From Datura wrightii (Eukaryota > Streptophyta > Magnoliopsida > Solanales > Solanaceae), in NCBI GenBank assembly GCA_035772735.1, contig JASDFA010000001.1:85461501-85525500 (forward strand): 64,000 nt of DNA. Reading direction: 5' to 3'. Below, in pieces: positions 1 through 12,239 of the stretch (within the stretch, counting starts at the first letter, position 1; every line of letters starts with the position of its first letter). A model generated the notes under the pieces. The model was not told the DNA's origin, made no database searches, and saw only the letters and a program-made list of their open reading frames with translations. A program made the translations under genes and the position numbers.

Positions 1-381
1 ACTCGTCATGCTAGACCTGAGCTACCCCTTTTAATAGGTAGGCAACCAGGTTAGCACTTTCAGAAGAGCTAACACCCATAATGCGGGTTATCTTCCTAAT
101 CTAATCCATGAACTTCTGGGGATCCTCCCCTACTTTGGATCCCTAGAAAGATGGAGGGTTCATACGGGTGAAGTCCGGCACCCTCGTAGCTACTGCGGTC
201 CTGTTCATGGCTACTGGAACCACCTGCTAGTTCACCTGGATGGTGACTGTTTGGGCCAGCAATTGAATGGCCACCAGAATTCTACGGTAGATATTTAATC
301 ATCTCGAGGAGCTACCGGGGATGGTGGGGCAGGTCTATTGGCATTACTGGCCCTTCTTCCATTTCCGCGTCTAGGAGGCAT
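1..381 (-). pseudogene. gag N-terminal fragment, chromovirus element A
   Basis: This is the start of a Ty3/gypsy gag gene running off the left edge. The reverse strand begins at an ATG (381-379) with MPPRRGNGRR, the basic start seen in the other gag copies here. A proline-rich stretch and then the conserved capsid text 'EDPQKFMD.IRKITRIMGV' follow. Stops and at least one frameshift interrupt it, so it is dead. It lies about 205 bp inside the primer-binding site and LTR to its right, which fixes the element's direction. Assignment to gag rests on similarity to the better-preserved copies at 6140-7343 and 61914-63140. Confidence 0.8.
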
Positions 382-506
382 GGTTCAATAAAATGAAATA
401 GAGCATGAGTTAGAAGGGCAATTCTAGACTTGAACTTTAACACACAATAAGGAGTATGAACAAAAGGGACTTTTCCTAATAACATCTTGTATCCTCCTTG
501 TCATAA

Positions 507-524
507 GTGTGGTGCGATTCACAC
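507..524 (-). other. Leader hairpin of element A
   Basis: A GTGTG/CACAC stem encloses an 8-base loop, in the leader between primer site and gag (382-601, otherwise non-coding). The same stem recurs at the same place in elements E, G, I and Q. The loop here has no six-base palindrome. Its function is unknown; an RNA role in packaging or dimerisation is inference. Confidence 0.45.
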
Positions 525-585
525 CCATGAAAAGGACTCTACTTGATGCGGCTTTCATACTTTCCGAGGATACTCTAAAGCTAGT

Positions 586-597
586 GCTCTGATACCA
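586..597 (-). other. Primer-binding site of element A (initiator Met tRNA)
   Basis: The reverse strand reads TGGTATCAGAGC, the exact 12-base complement of the 3' end of plant initiator methionine tRNA. It lies 4 bases from the LTR end (TG...CA), the standard geometry for minus-strand priming. Confidence 0.9.
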
Positions 598-601
598 AGT
601 T

Positions 602-2734
602 TGTCATGCCACGAGCCTACACCCTAGACGTAACATGGTACTTGAAGTCACAAGTAACCCCAAGTCAACCCTGGTCTATCATACACTTCTTTTCTGAGTA
701 AAACATGCACAGCGGAAAACAGAAATAATAACATAAGGGCATTTTATAAAAATTAAGATAAAACTTAAAACATGAAAACTGAACATCTGTAGTATGAAGC
801 CTTCTAATTGATGAATTACTAGGACAAGCCCCAGCTAACTCTAAGTCTAAAGAAAACTTTAATATGACTGTAAAAAAATAAATATAAGTACCTCGAATGA
901 TGAGGACTCACACTCCAACTACAACTGAAGAGGACCTGAATCGTGGCGGCTAACGCTGCTGAATTTGGGAACTTGCAGCTGTATCATGAAACGATACAAC
1001 AGAAAAGTATGCGTCAGCACTTTGAATGTACTGAGTAAGTGGGAGGAAACATAACTGAAGTGCAAAGTCTGAACTGAATTGACATGTAATGTCCAATAAG
1101 AAAACTGATCTGATCTACTGATATATACTGAAATGGTCAAGATGACCCTGTCTGGTGGTCAAAGACATGCCCTAATCTGAAGATTTTGAGTCTGCACTAC
1201 TATACTGAATTGAGTTAAAATGATAGAATTGGAACTGAACTAAACTGCATATTCTGAACTGGACTAGACTGACTGGTTGGGAAGTTTATAACTGACATAT
1301 AACCACGTCAGGTCGACGTGGAGCCTGATGTATACACCTCACCGATAGGACCCAATATACCTTGCCAGGGTATAAAGGCATGAACTAGGTGATCACAAAA
1401 TTCTAGGGCCAATAAGGCTAAGTAATACTGTAAGCTACGCTGGAAACGTATTTTTGGGAACCTAGGTGTGCTGGAACCCCAGCCTACTCGGTGCTAAGTC
1501 CTACTCCCACTGAAAACCTATATAGAACTGCTAAGCCGATATCTCAAACCTATATAGTCTAATTGATTTTCAATATAATCAACAACATGGAAGTCCCCAA
1601 CACTGATAGGATCAAGAAAAATTTTACGTACTTAAACACTATTGCAAGATTCTAGCTTCTCTTTATTCAAGACTAGGGCTAGATTTCACATTACAAGAAT
1701 GAGCAACAACACAATCACAAACTGGTAGAAAAACATCAGCAAGTAACATAAACGATAATTCATATGATTTAAGCTAGGTCTGATAGATAATTTCATCACA
1801 TTCGAAAGTCTCGGGGCTAGAACTAATAGAGAGAACAAAGAAGGATTTTGGGGACACAAGGGAAGTACTATTCCCTTGTTGAATTCCCACATACCTAACT
1901 AAAATTCTCCCATAGAAGAAGACTTGAACTGCTACAATGGTGAAAAACCCTAAGCTTGCTTGAGAGTTTTATTGAGGAACTTTTCAATAACTTTTCAGAG
2001 AATGAACGTGGGAATGAGGGGAGGAACCGTTCAAACCCCCTAATAAGTCTAAAATTACGTCCAAACTGACGTATTTTAAAGCTTAGGAGAGTAGAAAATT
2101 ACTATATAGCCCATAGAAATTCTCTGGAAAAAACTACTTGGTGACCTAACGGGTCGGGGTGATTGACCATGACTCGTGGTCACTCCTGTCGCGTACACTA
2201 CCCAAGTTCCTCATTAGGTCACCACGAGTGACCTAACGAGTTGTGGTCACTGACCACGGCTCGTGGTCACTAGTTGTGGACCACACTATCTCACTTTTAA
2301 AGGTTCATTACTAGGCTTGGTAACGAGTCACCTAACGAGTTGTTGCCACTGATGATGACTCGTGGTGACACTCGTGAGGTACACTGTCTAAAAACTAACT
2401 AGGGCTGGTAACGAGGTGACATAACGAGTCGTTACTAGTGACCACAACTCGTTGCCCCCTCCCATCAATTACACTGTCCAACTTATATGTTTCTCAACCC
2501 AGGCCTGACCATGAGTGACTTAACGGGTCATTGTCAGTGACCACAACTCATGGAGTCTCTCGTTGGATTTCTTCTCATTTTACAATACTAACTCCTTCTT
2601 CTCACGACTGACCTAATGAGTCATTGGGTCTAATAATGACCCATTCGGTAAGTCATTTTGTAGCATTTCTGTAGCTTTTCTAGATTTTCTGATTTTAGTT
2701 TTGAATTTAGATTTTGAGTTTCCAGGGCATTACA
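602..2734 (-). repeat. 5' LTR of element A (about 2.13 kb)
   Basis: The LTR is bounded by TGTCATGCC on the left and GGCATTACA on the right, the TG...CA ends of the minus-strand LTR. It abuts a perfect primer site at 586-597. Near the 5' end in element sense (about 2140-2660) is a dense array of ACGAGT/ACGACTCGT-like words alternating with GGTCACTGACCAC. Conserved stem-loops lie at 1015-1033, 980-998, 891-905 and about 813-837. It interrupts the 3' end of element B at 2735. Its sequence differs clearly from B's own LTR, so it marks a nested insertion and is not B's 3' LTR. Confidence 0.85.
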
Positions 2735-2737
2735 GCT

Positions 2738-3300
2738 CTATGAGGGTCTTCATATGATTTGCACTGAGCCGGTAGAGAACAAATGTGGATATCTAGCCAT
2801 CATATCCGCTTTGGCCTCCCACGTAGCTCCTTCAACATGCTGATTTCTCCATAAAACCTTAGCTAAAGCTACGTCTTTGTTCCTCAGCCTCTGGACTTGA
2901 TGATCCAAGATTTTAACTGGAATTTCTTCATAACTAAGGATGTCTTTTACCCCAATGCTATCTAACGGAACTACCAAGGCTGGATCACCCAAGCACTTCT
3001 TCAAAAGAGACACATGAAAAATGGGATGAACTAAGGACAACTCTTATGGCAAGTCCAATTCATATGCTACCTTGCCAAGCCTTCTTACAACCTGATACGA
3101 ACCAATATAACGGGGACCGAGTTTCCCTTTCTTTTCGAACCGCATAACTCCCTTCATAGGAGATACCTTTAGAAATACCGAGTCATCCACATCAAACTCC
3201 AGATCCCGTCTCCTCACATTAGCATATGATTTACCATAGCATCATGAACCGCATTAGGTCCTACCATGGCTGCCTCACCAACTTCAAACTACCTAATAGG
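2738..3300 (-). pseudogene. Integrase C-terminus with chromodomain-like tail, element B
   Basis: This is the end of the pol polyprotein. Around 3040-3130 the reverse strand encodes a GPY/F-like module (KGKLGPRY then a VVRRLGKVAYELDLP-like stretch). Then come HPIFHVSLLKKCLGD (from about 3028), SYEEIPVKILDHQV and a final WEAKADMMARYPHLF (about 2800), and the frame stops at 2750. The last about 60 residues match the chromodomain tail of Tekay/Del elements, thought to direct integration to modified histones. A stop after ELDLP separates the GPY part from the tail. The end is intact up to the stop, so element A landed in the 3' untranslated part. Confidence 0.75.
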
Positions 3301-4257
3301 GGATCTATACCTTCGCCCCTATAGAGCCTCGAATGGTGCCATCTGTATACTGGAGTGATAACTGTTATTATAGGCAAACTCGATCAAGGGAAAATGATCA
3401 TCCCAACTACCTTTGAAATCCATAACGCATGCCCTCAACATATCTTCAAGAGTTTGGATCATCCGTTCAGCTTGGCCATGTGTTTGCGGGTGAAATGCGG
3501 TACTGAGTTTGACTTGAGTCCCAAGCCCCTTTGGAAAGAACACCAAAATTGGGAAGTAAACTGAGGACCTCGATCTGAAATAATAGACAAAGGCACTCCA
3601 TGCAGTCGAACCAACTCCCGGATATATAACTTGGCGTAATCATCTACTGAATTCGTGGTTTTGACCGGTAGAAAGTGTGCAGCCTTGGTCAAGCTATCTA
3701 CAACCACCCAAATAGAGTCGTATTGCCTGCGAGTACGAGGTAGACCTATTTATAAAATCCATGTTAATTTCTTCCCACTTCCAAGTAGGAATGTTGATGT
3801 CTTGAAGTACACCCCCCGACCTTTGGTGTTCGACCTTCACCTGCTGGCAGTTTGGACATTTTTCTACAAACTCTGCAATATCCTTTTTCATACCATCCCA
3901 CCAGTAGATATCTCGCAAATCTCGGTACATTTTTGTAGAGCCTGGATGGGTATAATACCTGATACCATGTGCCTCATGCAATATCTGAACCCTCAAATCA
4001 TCAATGTCCGGAACAAAGAGCCGACCTTGGTATCTTAGAATACCATCTCCCCCTTGGGAGAAAACCTTCACCTTCTTATTCCGCACCGCCTCCTTCAACT
4101 TTCTCAAGATTGGATCCTCATCTTTCCTGGACTTAACATCAACTACCAAGGATGATTCTAAACCGTTATGCACCACAACGCCGCCATCAGTCGAATCGAG
4201 CAATCTAAATTCTAGCCTTGCAAGCTGGTGGATCTCTTTCACCAACTCCTTCTTCCC
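3301..4257 (-). pseudogene. Integrase core, element B
   Basis: The N-terminal zinc-binding HHCC module is visible at about 3850-3970 (HEAHGIRYYTHPG then CPNCQQ). The catalytic core follows: first Asp in the 'EINMDFI' region near 3770, second Asp in ISDRGPQFTSQFW near 3560, and the Glu in QAERMIQTLEDML near 3450. Catalytic residues are therefore present, but the core is spread over three frames (breaks near 3700 and 3540). No active protein can be made. It is downstream of RNase H with almost no gap, as expected for one polyprotein. Confidence 0.8.
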
Positions 4258-4785
4258 CTAATCCACATGGGACACACTTTCCATAGAAAGACTACTAAGT
4301 GCATCCGCAACCACGTTAGCCTTGCCCGAGTGGTAAAGCACGCTCGTGTCATAGTCCTTTAATAACTCCAACCACCTTCTTTGCAGAAGATTTAGGTCTT
4401 TCTGAGTGAACACATATTGCAAGATCTTGTGATCCGTGAATTCATCGACGTGGACTCCATATAAATAATGCCCCCATATCTTTAATGCAAATACCACTGC
4501 AGCCAATTCAAGATCGTGGGTCGGGTAATTCTTATCATGGACTTTCAGCTGTCTTGAGGCATAAGCTATTACTTTCCCATGCTGCATTAACACACATCCC
4601 AGTCTGACCCTTGAAGCATAATAGTATACAACAAAGCCATCAATTCCCTTCGTTAAAGTCAACACTGGTGCTGATGTGAGTCCGGTCTTCAATTCTTGGA
4701 AGCCTTTCTCACAAGCCTCTAACCACTGGATCTTCACCTTTTTCTGAGTCAATCTAATCAATGGGGCGGCAATGGATGAGAAACC
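4258..4785 (-). pseudogene. RNase H domain, element B
   Basis: One open frame covers 4761-4258 and includes the connection region, HGKVIAYASRQLK, the DLELAAVVFALKIW helix with a catalytic-type Glu, FTDHK, and LSSLSMES at the end. The first catalytic Asp of the usual YCDAS motif is changed: the copy reads YYYAS, so activity would be lost even though this stretch is open. RNase H removes the RNA strand during reverse transcription. It is continuous with the RT to the right. Confidence 0.75.
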
Positions 4786-5650
4786 CTTAACAAATCATCG
4801 ATAATAGCCTGCCAAGACCAAGAAACTCCGAATTTCTAAAGGATTCACTAGTCTGGGCCAATTTTTCACTGCCCTAATCTTTTGTGAGTCTACCTTTATA
4901 CCCTCACTTGTCACCACATGGCCATGAAATGCCACTGAATCCAGCCAAAACTCATATTTATTGAGTTTGCATATAACTACTAGTTCTTGAGGGTTTGAAG
5001 CATTACTCTCAAATGAGCGGCATGCTCCTCCTCGCTCTGAGAGTATATGAGTATATCATCAATGAATAATATCACAAACATGTCTAGATATGCCTTGAAT
5101 ACCCTATTCATTAGATACATAAAAGTGATAGGGGCATTGGTTAATCCAAAATACATAACAACAAATGCGTAATGGCCGTACCAAGTTCTGAAGGCGGTTT
5201 TTGGGATGTCACTCTCCTGAACCCTAAGCTGGTGGTGTCTAGATCTGAGATCAATCTTGGAGAAACACCTAACACCCTGGAGCTGGTCAAACAAGTCATC
5301 AATTCTTGGTAGGGAATACCAATTCTTGATGGTGACCTTATTCAACTGTCGATAATCGATACACATGCGAAGGGAACCATCCTTCTTCCGAACAAATAAT
5401 ATTGGTGCCCCCAATGAAGACTTACTTGGCCTGATGAAACCCTTATCAAGAAAATCTTTCAACTGATCCTTCAACTCTTTTAGCTCGACTGGAGCCATCC
5501 TGTAGGGAAGAATAGATATAGGCTGCATGTTGGGGAGAAGATCTATGCCGAAATCAATCTCTCGCTCAGGAGGCACACCCGGCAAATCATACAGAAAGAC
5601 CTATAGGTACTCACATACTACTGGAACTGACTGAATGGTCGTGATTTCAG
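4786..5650 (-). pseudogene. Reverse transcriptase, element B
   Basis: The open stretch 5585-4980 (201 codons) has the ordered RT motifs: LKDFLDKGFIRPS, RKKDGSLRMCIDYRQLNK, FSKIDLRS, FGLTNAP and the catalytic FIDDILIYS (YXDD-type box) at about 5050. The aspartates are kept. The thumb region continues to about 4790 in other frames (AGYYR followed by a stop). Compared with other copies, substitutions include RSRHHQL where RSGYHQL is usual. It is the best RT in the window, but it is cut off from the thumb by a stop at 4980. Confidence 0.8.
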
Positions 5651-6139
5651 ACTCCACATCCATAACCCTAACTAGATGGTGAAGCCTTTGGAAATCATCT
5701 TTCTGGCCTTTAGGTGAGAAATGAATCGACCTACAGGCACAGTTGAACTACCCTTCCATTCTAAGAATAGCTCATCTGGAAATCTAAACTCTACTAACTA
5801 AGTTCTACAGTTAGCTGAAGCATAACATGCAAATAACCAATCCATGCCGAGAATAATATCAAAATCGATCATGGCTAACTCTATCAAATCTGCTGAGGTG
5901 ACCTTATGAAGATTGAGACTGGGAAATTTCTATACACCCGTCTATCTATAACTGAGTCACCTACTAGAGTGAAAATTGAAAAGGGTTCTGATAATACATT
6001 GGGATTGACTCCGAAGCTACTGGTTATATAGGGGGTTATAAAAGATAGGGTAACCCCTGGATCTAGAAAAGAATATACATCAACATTAAAGACTCCCAAC
6101 ATACCAGTAACAACATCTGGCGATGCCTCCTGCTCCTAG
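5651..6139 (-). pseudogene. Aspartic protease and linker, element B
   Basis: The frame 6102-5884 begins MLGVFNVDVYSFLDPG and continues TLSFITPYITSSFGVNP. It is the retropepsin-like protease with DPG in place of the classic D-S/T-G; related plant chromoviruses often have DPGAT. A flap-like STPVGDSV-type segment follows (here FTLVGDSVIDRRV). The C-terminal part and linker to RT (to about 5651) are out of frame. The protease would cut the gag-pol polyprotein. The stop at 5884 and shifts inactivate it. Confidence 0.7.
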
Positions 6140-7343
6140 TTTGTGGCTAAAGCATAGAACCTGTTCCGGTGCTGCCCGCCAGCTGTACTAGTAGATGCCC
6201 CCTGATGTGCTATGTGTGGGGAGGGGCTGCTGAACTAGAAGATGGGCCTAGGGCCCCTATCTGGTCCTGCCTCACTATTGGACAATCTCTGAACATATGT
6301 CCAGGTTGTCCACATCCAAAACAAGCTCTTGATCCTGCTAAGCACTGGCCTGTGTGCCCTCGGCCGCACCTGTAGCAAGCTGAAATGCCAAAATCCGTGG
6401 GCTTGTTTCTATGATCCTTCGAGCCAGACGCTTGCCCCCTATGATCATGTCGGGGTCTATATGGCACACTCATAACTGATGATGCAGGGGTTGATAATCT
6501 CTGATAGGTTTGCTGTCGATGCGCCCCGCCGGATCTCTACTGAGAGAATCTATGGCCCTCTGTCCGGGCTCTTTGGCCTCCCTTTCCCTCGAATGTGCCG
6601 CCTCCATCTGTTGGGCGTACAACACTATGTGGGGAAAATCCATGTCCCGGTGGAGCATAGCTGTTCTGAAATCCTTGTCTAGGTATGCTGCTATACCATG
6701 CACAAATCTGCTTACCCGCGCTCGCCGGTCGGTCACCAACTCCGGGACATATTTAGATAAGCGGGTGAACTCGAGGGTGTACTCTTGGACAGTCATCCTT
6801 CCCTGCTTCAGATTCAAAAATACTTCTGGTTTCAACTCCCTCATCTCTCGAGGGAAGAATCGATCAAGGGACGCAACCTGAAACTCCTCCCATGTGACCG
6901 GACCTGCTCCAACAACCCTGTTGTCCTTCCACTGATGGAACCAAATATCAACAACCCACTTCAATTGGTAGGAGGCCAACTCTGCGCACTCTACACTGCT
7001 CACCCCTATATCTTGGGTGATCTTGATGATCTCATCAATGAAGTCGTGTTGGTCCTCATCTACCTTGGACCTCAAGTACTCAGGTGGATTCATTTTCAAA
7101 AAGTCTCAGACTCTAGTTGCCGCCGCATTGCCGTTCTGAGGAACATGCACAACGGCCTGCTGATTGACCTAGGTGGTCAAGGCCTACGCCAACATTTGAA
7201 TGGCAGCACGAAACTCAGCATGAGCGTCTCGCTCCGGTGCCTGGGGCTCCTGAACTGGTGGGGCTTGCTTATTCCCATAACCATTACCCTCATCGTGGCC
7301 CTCACCACCTTCTTTCCTCCTTCAACATCCTCCTAGGAGCCGT
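6140..7343 (-). pseudogene. gag (capsid and nucleocapsid), element B
   Basis: The capsid part is open from 7099 to 6470 (NPPEYLRSKVDEDQHDFIDE, FFPREMRELK, RARVSRFVHGIA). The nucleocapsid zinc knuckle follows in a second frame at 6473-6210 (CFGCGQPGHMFRDC, an intact CX2CX4HX4C box). The normal start, compared with element Q, is at 7343 but reads ACG in place of ATG. Stops in the N-terminal 80 codons and one frameshift between capsid and nucleocapsid make it a pseudogene. Gag forms the particle and binds the RNA. It is followed directly by protease. Confidence 0.8.
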
Positions 7344-7553
7344 AACTCTGCAATCACTAATAGCACAAATTATAAGGATAGAAAGGCTTTTTCATCGCAC
7401 AACATTAATCATGAAAGAAGGGACCATTTCCTAAAACGTTAGTAGCCTCTTCTTCATAAGTGTGGCACGCTTCATAACCTTGAAAAAGACTCTACCTAAC
7501 GTGGCTTTCAGACTCCCAAGGACACATCAAACCTATTGCTATGATACCAAGTT
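7344..7553 (-). other. Leader and primer-binding site, element B
   Basis: Non-coding leader between LTR and gag. At 7538-7549 the reverse strand reads TGGTATCATAGC, one mismatch from the initiator-Met-tRNA complement. The leader hairpin seen in other copies is damaged on one arm here (about 7458-7480). Nothing else is recognisable. Confidence 0.75.
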
Positions 7554-9984
7554 TGTCACGACCCGAGAGTGGACCCAGATCATGCACACGAGACAAGGGA
7601 TCCCGAAGGACCCCAAGTCGACCCATGGCATAAGCATTCACTAACTCATTAGATAAACGAGAGAAAAAATGAAATTTATAAACTCGGCGGAAGTCAACCA
7701 AATATAACAACAGAATAAACATTTGATGTTGAATACATATCCAAGTCTGATAAGCCTCTAATCTGGACGAGCTGATGGGACAACACCCTCAACTAGCTTA
7801 ATAATGTAGAAAAAAAGAAATACATCCAAATAACTGAAAGTCCAATCCTCGAAAGATGAGGACTCACTAATCAACCAGATGTTAATCCTGAAAAGCGACT
7901 ACGGAAGGGGCTGAGCCAGAGATCCTGACCCTGCATCATCAAATGATTCAGATTAGAAGGTATACGGTTAGTACATGGAATGTACTGAGTATGTAAGGTA
8001 TGTTAAACCGCTAAAGCAATTTAAATCCTTTAAGGCAAATCATACATGTAAAATGCTTTTACGGATAAAGAGAAGGACACATGCATCAATTATGAAATCG
8101 TACTTTCATTACACATGATAATAAAAGGCTTTAGAACATCATGACTGACACAAATGACTCACACTGGACATCACATTTATATCAAAAGATAAAATATGAG
8201 TCAAACCTTACTTCTTGATCATGCATGCATCAAATAATCATGACAATAGTAAATATGCAATTCTGATGTATGTAGATAGTGGGTGACTCATCACATAACC
8301 GACATACCACGATAAAGCTTACGTGGTCCCAACTATCACACTCAACTGGGAAGAGCCGTCCATAACGTCTCCAGGGCGATTGACGCTACCATGATATCGA
8401 TATCAAGCTGAAAGGGCTAATCGAGCCGGGGATAGCTCACAAGGGAGGTCCCAATAATAGAAGTATCATCCTATGTTGGCGCGTAGTTCTGGAGCATAGG
8501 GTAGTCGACCCTTAACCCGCTCAGTGCTAGACTCTTCTCCCACAATATGCAATGCTCTACATTGTATATAACGAAGCTCAACATCGTCTATTGACGAAGC
8601 TCAACATTGTCTATCCACAAGGCTCAATATGAAATAATGCATAGGCTATACATCATATAAATATAAAGCTCAATAATGTCTTTTCGACATAGCTTAAAAT
8701 GAAATCATGCATAGCTTAACATCGTATGAATGAAGCTCGACATTGTCTATTGACAAAGCTCATATTGAATTCATGCATGTACTCAACATCATGTTAAATG
8801 AAGCTTAACATTGCCCTTGACAAATCCTAATAATAATGTACATATCAATTTATACGTACCACAAGCTAGAATTCATAATAAGAGTTTGGGGAAAAATTCA
8901 TTTCAACCATGTGGTAAGCTCATGTCGGGAAAATCATTATTTGAAAACATCATATGGGCATCACCCAAAACTTCACTATACTTTGGCCTATTCAATCTAC
9001 TTTGAGACATCATCAAAATCATGGGTAAGGTCGGAAACATGCTTTTCCTCATCTATTCCATAATCATCACATCCTTTTACAATCAGCACTTCTATGAGCT
9101 ATTTATACATGGGTGTTTTAGATTCAATTTTTTAGAAAAGCAAATTTTGTAAAAGAAATCAGGTTAGAATCTGCTCAAGCTTGTTAAATCATCAATATCA
9201 ACTAAATTTAATCATACCCATGAGTGGAGATATAAGAATCATGAAATTGAATAAAACCCCATACTTTATTATCACAAACCAATTACAATTTGATAGAGAA
9301 TAGGTATGGGTGTGGAAGGAAGCACCCACTAATAGCCTTACATACCTGGGAATGAAGAATCTTAGCACTTCCTAATTGCCTAGCTGAGATTTCTCTTGAA
9401 AACCTTGAAAACTCTCCTCAATTCTTTCCCTCAAGCCTTCAACATTGCATGCATGAAAGTAATGGCCTAAGATAGAGGTTCCCCTGCTAAAAAACCCTCT
9501 AGAACGATCTTAAAATAATGTAGTATAGGCCCTTAGAACTTAGGAATTATGGAATATCCCTTATTAATATCAATGAAAATAACTGTCAGGGGGTTCTAAT
9601 AGATGACCTGACGACTTGTCATCTGGGCACATAATCCGTTGGTTCACCCGTCAAGTACACTGCCTCATCATTCATGAAAATTCAATTTTCTCAACAACGA
9701 CTCTCCTAATGAGTTGTTAGGACTGAAGACGACTCGTTAGGTACCATCCATCCAGTATACTGGATAACGTTTACCATTTTTTCCTTGAACCACCCCACGA
9801 TTGACATGACGACTCGTGGTGGCTGACGACGAGTCGTTACATCGACCGTGGGGACCTCAAATCCTTCAACATCCCAGGCCTTCCCACGAGTCACTTGACG
9901 ACTCATCCTGCACTGCTACAACATTTTCCAATTTTTCTCCGTTTCAACTTCCATGTTCAATTCTTGAATTCTCGAGGTATAACA
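7554..9984 (-). repeat. 5' LTR of element B (about 2.43 kb)
   Basis: Ends are TGTCACGACC on the left and GGTATAACA on the right; 4 bases separate it from the primer site. The U3-side array of ACGACTCGT/ACGAGTCGT words is at about 9600-9910. Conserved stem-loops are at 7969-7987, 7931-7951, 7846-7862 and 7770-7796. Several near-repeats of an 'AAGCTCAACATTGTCTAT' type phrase lie at about 8570-8800. The right flank resumes the LTR of element C at GAATG (9985). Confidence 0.85.
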
Positions 9985-11988
9985 GAATGTAGTAAGTATG
10001 CAAGGTAAATAAAAATGTATAGTTAAAATACATAAAGAGTCATAAGAGTAGGACACAATGAACATGAAGTAATTATCATAATGTAAGCATAAGACTATAG
10101 GTTTTCAGACCATTTATAATCCAGTCATAATTATAATCATAAGAGAAACTTTATAAAACATAACTTTAGCCAATGTAACATAAAAATAACCATGCATAAA
10201 TCATGAGGAACAATGGGAGAAATCATCTTAACTGAAACCAACATGATAGAGCTTACATGATGCTCCACTATTTAGCTCAAGTGGGCAGGGCCATCCTAGG
10301 CTTTTCAGGCAACGGACGTGCATGATGTGATATAACAGGGGATCCAAAAATATATGTAAATACCTATGGTGTCACGTAGTTTTGAAACCACGGGGTTTAC
10401 CTGAATGCTGGGTCTACTCAGTGGTAGACACTGCTCACAAGTATATGCATATGAGGCTCATATCGTAATCGTGGATAATTCATGAAGTTCATGGCCAAAT
10501 AAAGCATAAAATACTTGATCATACTTAAAATACATGATTAGCCATGAATAAAGGCCCGCAAGTCGGCCAAGAGTCATAAATTCCTAAAATCATGAAGAAC
10601 ACGCATACTTGTAAAAATTCATATATTTGATATTCATAAATCCATGAAGAGTACTTGAAGAGAAATCATTACATGAATCATAAATCATAATTTAGACTTA
10701 GTAAAATCAAAATTATAGTAGAATAATAACTTGACTTTTCATGAAAGATTGCATAATTGGTGTAGATTGATTGAATTTGAAACCATAAAATTTATAATCG
10801 ATTTAAGTATAAAATCTGCCCGTAGGTCTTAAACAACATTAGAAACATTAATAGAATTTACCCATGTTAGATTCTTTAAGAGTTTCTTAAGTTGGGTTAA
10901 AGCCCAATATATTCATCAACTTAGAATTTCATGAATTTGGAGAGAATTTGGGCATGGAAGTGAAGGAATACTCCCATTCATAATCCTACATACCTGGTTT
11001 GATGATATCTTGACTTGTCTTCAAGATTCCAAGAATATTTGAAGAGGTTGAAGAAGAACCCTAGCTCCTTTCTTGAGTGAAAATCCAACTACTGATCTTT
11101 TAGAGAGGATGAGGACTTAGGCTAGGTTAATCCCTTTAATCTGACCTAAAGGAACCCCTAAACAACGTCATTTAGGAGTTAGAAGCATAGGAGTTTACCA
11201 AAATACCCCCAAACTGCCAGAAAATGACCTAAAACTAGAAGTTCCAATGACAAATAGGATGGGTCGTTGGTTGCTAGGACAACCCTTTCTGAGGTTCGTT
11301 GTTTTCCTGTTGTTGCTTCACTTAACCGCTCATAACTTTTTACTTCGAACTCCGATTGACGCAAGGTTAGATGAGTTGGAACGAAGACCCAAAGGTCTTC
11401 AATTTGACATGCTGAGTCACCTAAAAACATTTTGTAAAATGGGTGATATGATTATTTAAAGTTGACCTTTGTAAGAAGACTTGTACGAATACTCAATCGG
11501 TAAGGAGGCTCTCAACTCAACTTTGTGCTAGAGGTTCTTTATGCACTTAATTTACATCTAATACACTTCTTACACTTAGAAATTGATCTTAACACCTTTT
11601 TTCCATAAATTCATCGGGCTCGGGTCTATCCATATACCTAGAGCGGTTCCAAACTTAGCCCAAAAGTGTCAACAAACTAGCAGAACCAACGACCCATCCA
11701 ACGGGCTGTGGGAAAAAACAATGGACCATTTGTACGTCTATTGGTTTTCCCCATTCTTCCTTTGAAATTCTCTTAGTCTGCTTCAACAACCACAAACAAA
11801 GATCAGTTCAGTCAACCCACGGTCCGTATAATCCCCTCGTGGGTTCTGGGAAAATTTATGAAAACTCTCTGGTCATGAAACAACGAGCACCTCCAACAAC
11901 CCGTTGGTCCCTACAACGAATCATATTGAGGTTTGCTGTCGGGTTCTGGCATTATTTTCCAGCTTTAAGCCTCAGGTCTAATCTAACA
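9985..11988 (-). repeat. Element-C 3' LTR, right-hand part
   Basis: Sequence from 9985 matches the interior of the element-D LTR (16210 onward) and runs to the LTR's outer end ...TCTAACA at 11988. A polypurine tract on the minus strand lies directly beyond. The left part of this LTR has been displaced by insertion of B. It carries GGGTCGTTGG/CCAACGACCC-type words at about 11250-11290, 11680-11710 and 11880-11935, the counterpart of the CGAGTCG arrays. ORFs here are short and not gene-like. Confidence 0.75.
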
Positions 11989-12003
11989 TTCTCTTCCCCT
12001 TGG
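11989..12003 (-). other. Polypurine tract, element C
   Basis: The reverse strand reads TTCCCAAGGGGAAGAGAA directly before the LTR start TGTTAGATTAG. It matches the AAGGGGGAGA tract before the 3' LTR of element E (21598-21608). This primes plus-strand DNA synthesis and fixes C as a minus-strand element. Confidence 0.75.
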
Positions 12004-12239
12004 GAACATTCATCCTTGAATGTGGGTTAAACATACTAGAAGACTGGGAAAAGAAACTGCAATCCCACATACAAAACATCTAAAGCTAAAAGCTGATGGA
12101 GTGACTGACTCCGGACATATACATTTGGCTGAACTGATTTCATTAATCATATATACATGCTAAAACATGAAAGGAATTGAGAGAAATGAGCTTGACATGA
12201 AACTAAAAAGAGTACTAAGGAGGAAATTGGTACCTTAAG

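Larger units (their letters stand above)
2735..9984 (-). mobile_element. Ty3/gypsy chromovirus B (Tekay/Del type), degenerate
   Basis: From right to left: 5' LTR 7554-9984, primer site, gag, protease, RT, RNase H, integrase, chromodomain-like tail. That order (integrase last) identifies Ty3/gypsy. The tail motif with WEAKADMMARYPHLF is typical of Tekay/Del chromoviruses. The 3' LTR is missing at this junction because element A is inserted just after the pol stop; the rest should lie left of the window. B itself sits inside the LTR of element C, whose sequence resumes at 9985. This is the most complete pol in the window, but with several frameshifts. Confidence 0.85.

Noticed and set aside
6479..7434. 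Plus-strand ORFs of 60-180 codons opposite element B gag
   Set aside because: Complement shadows of the gag reading frame.
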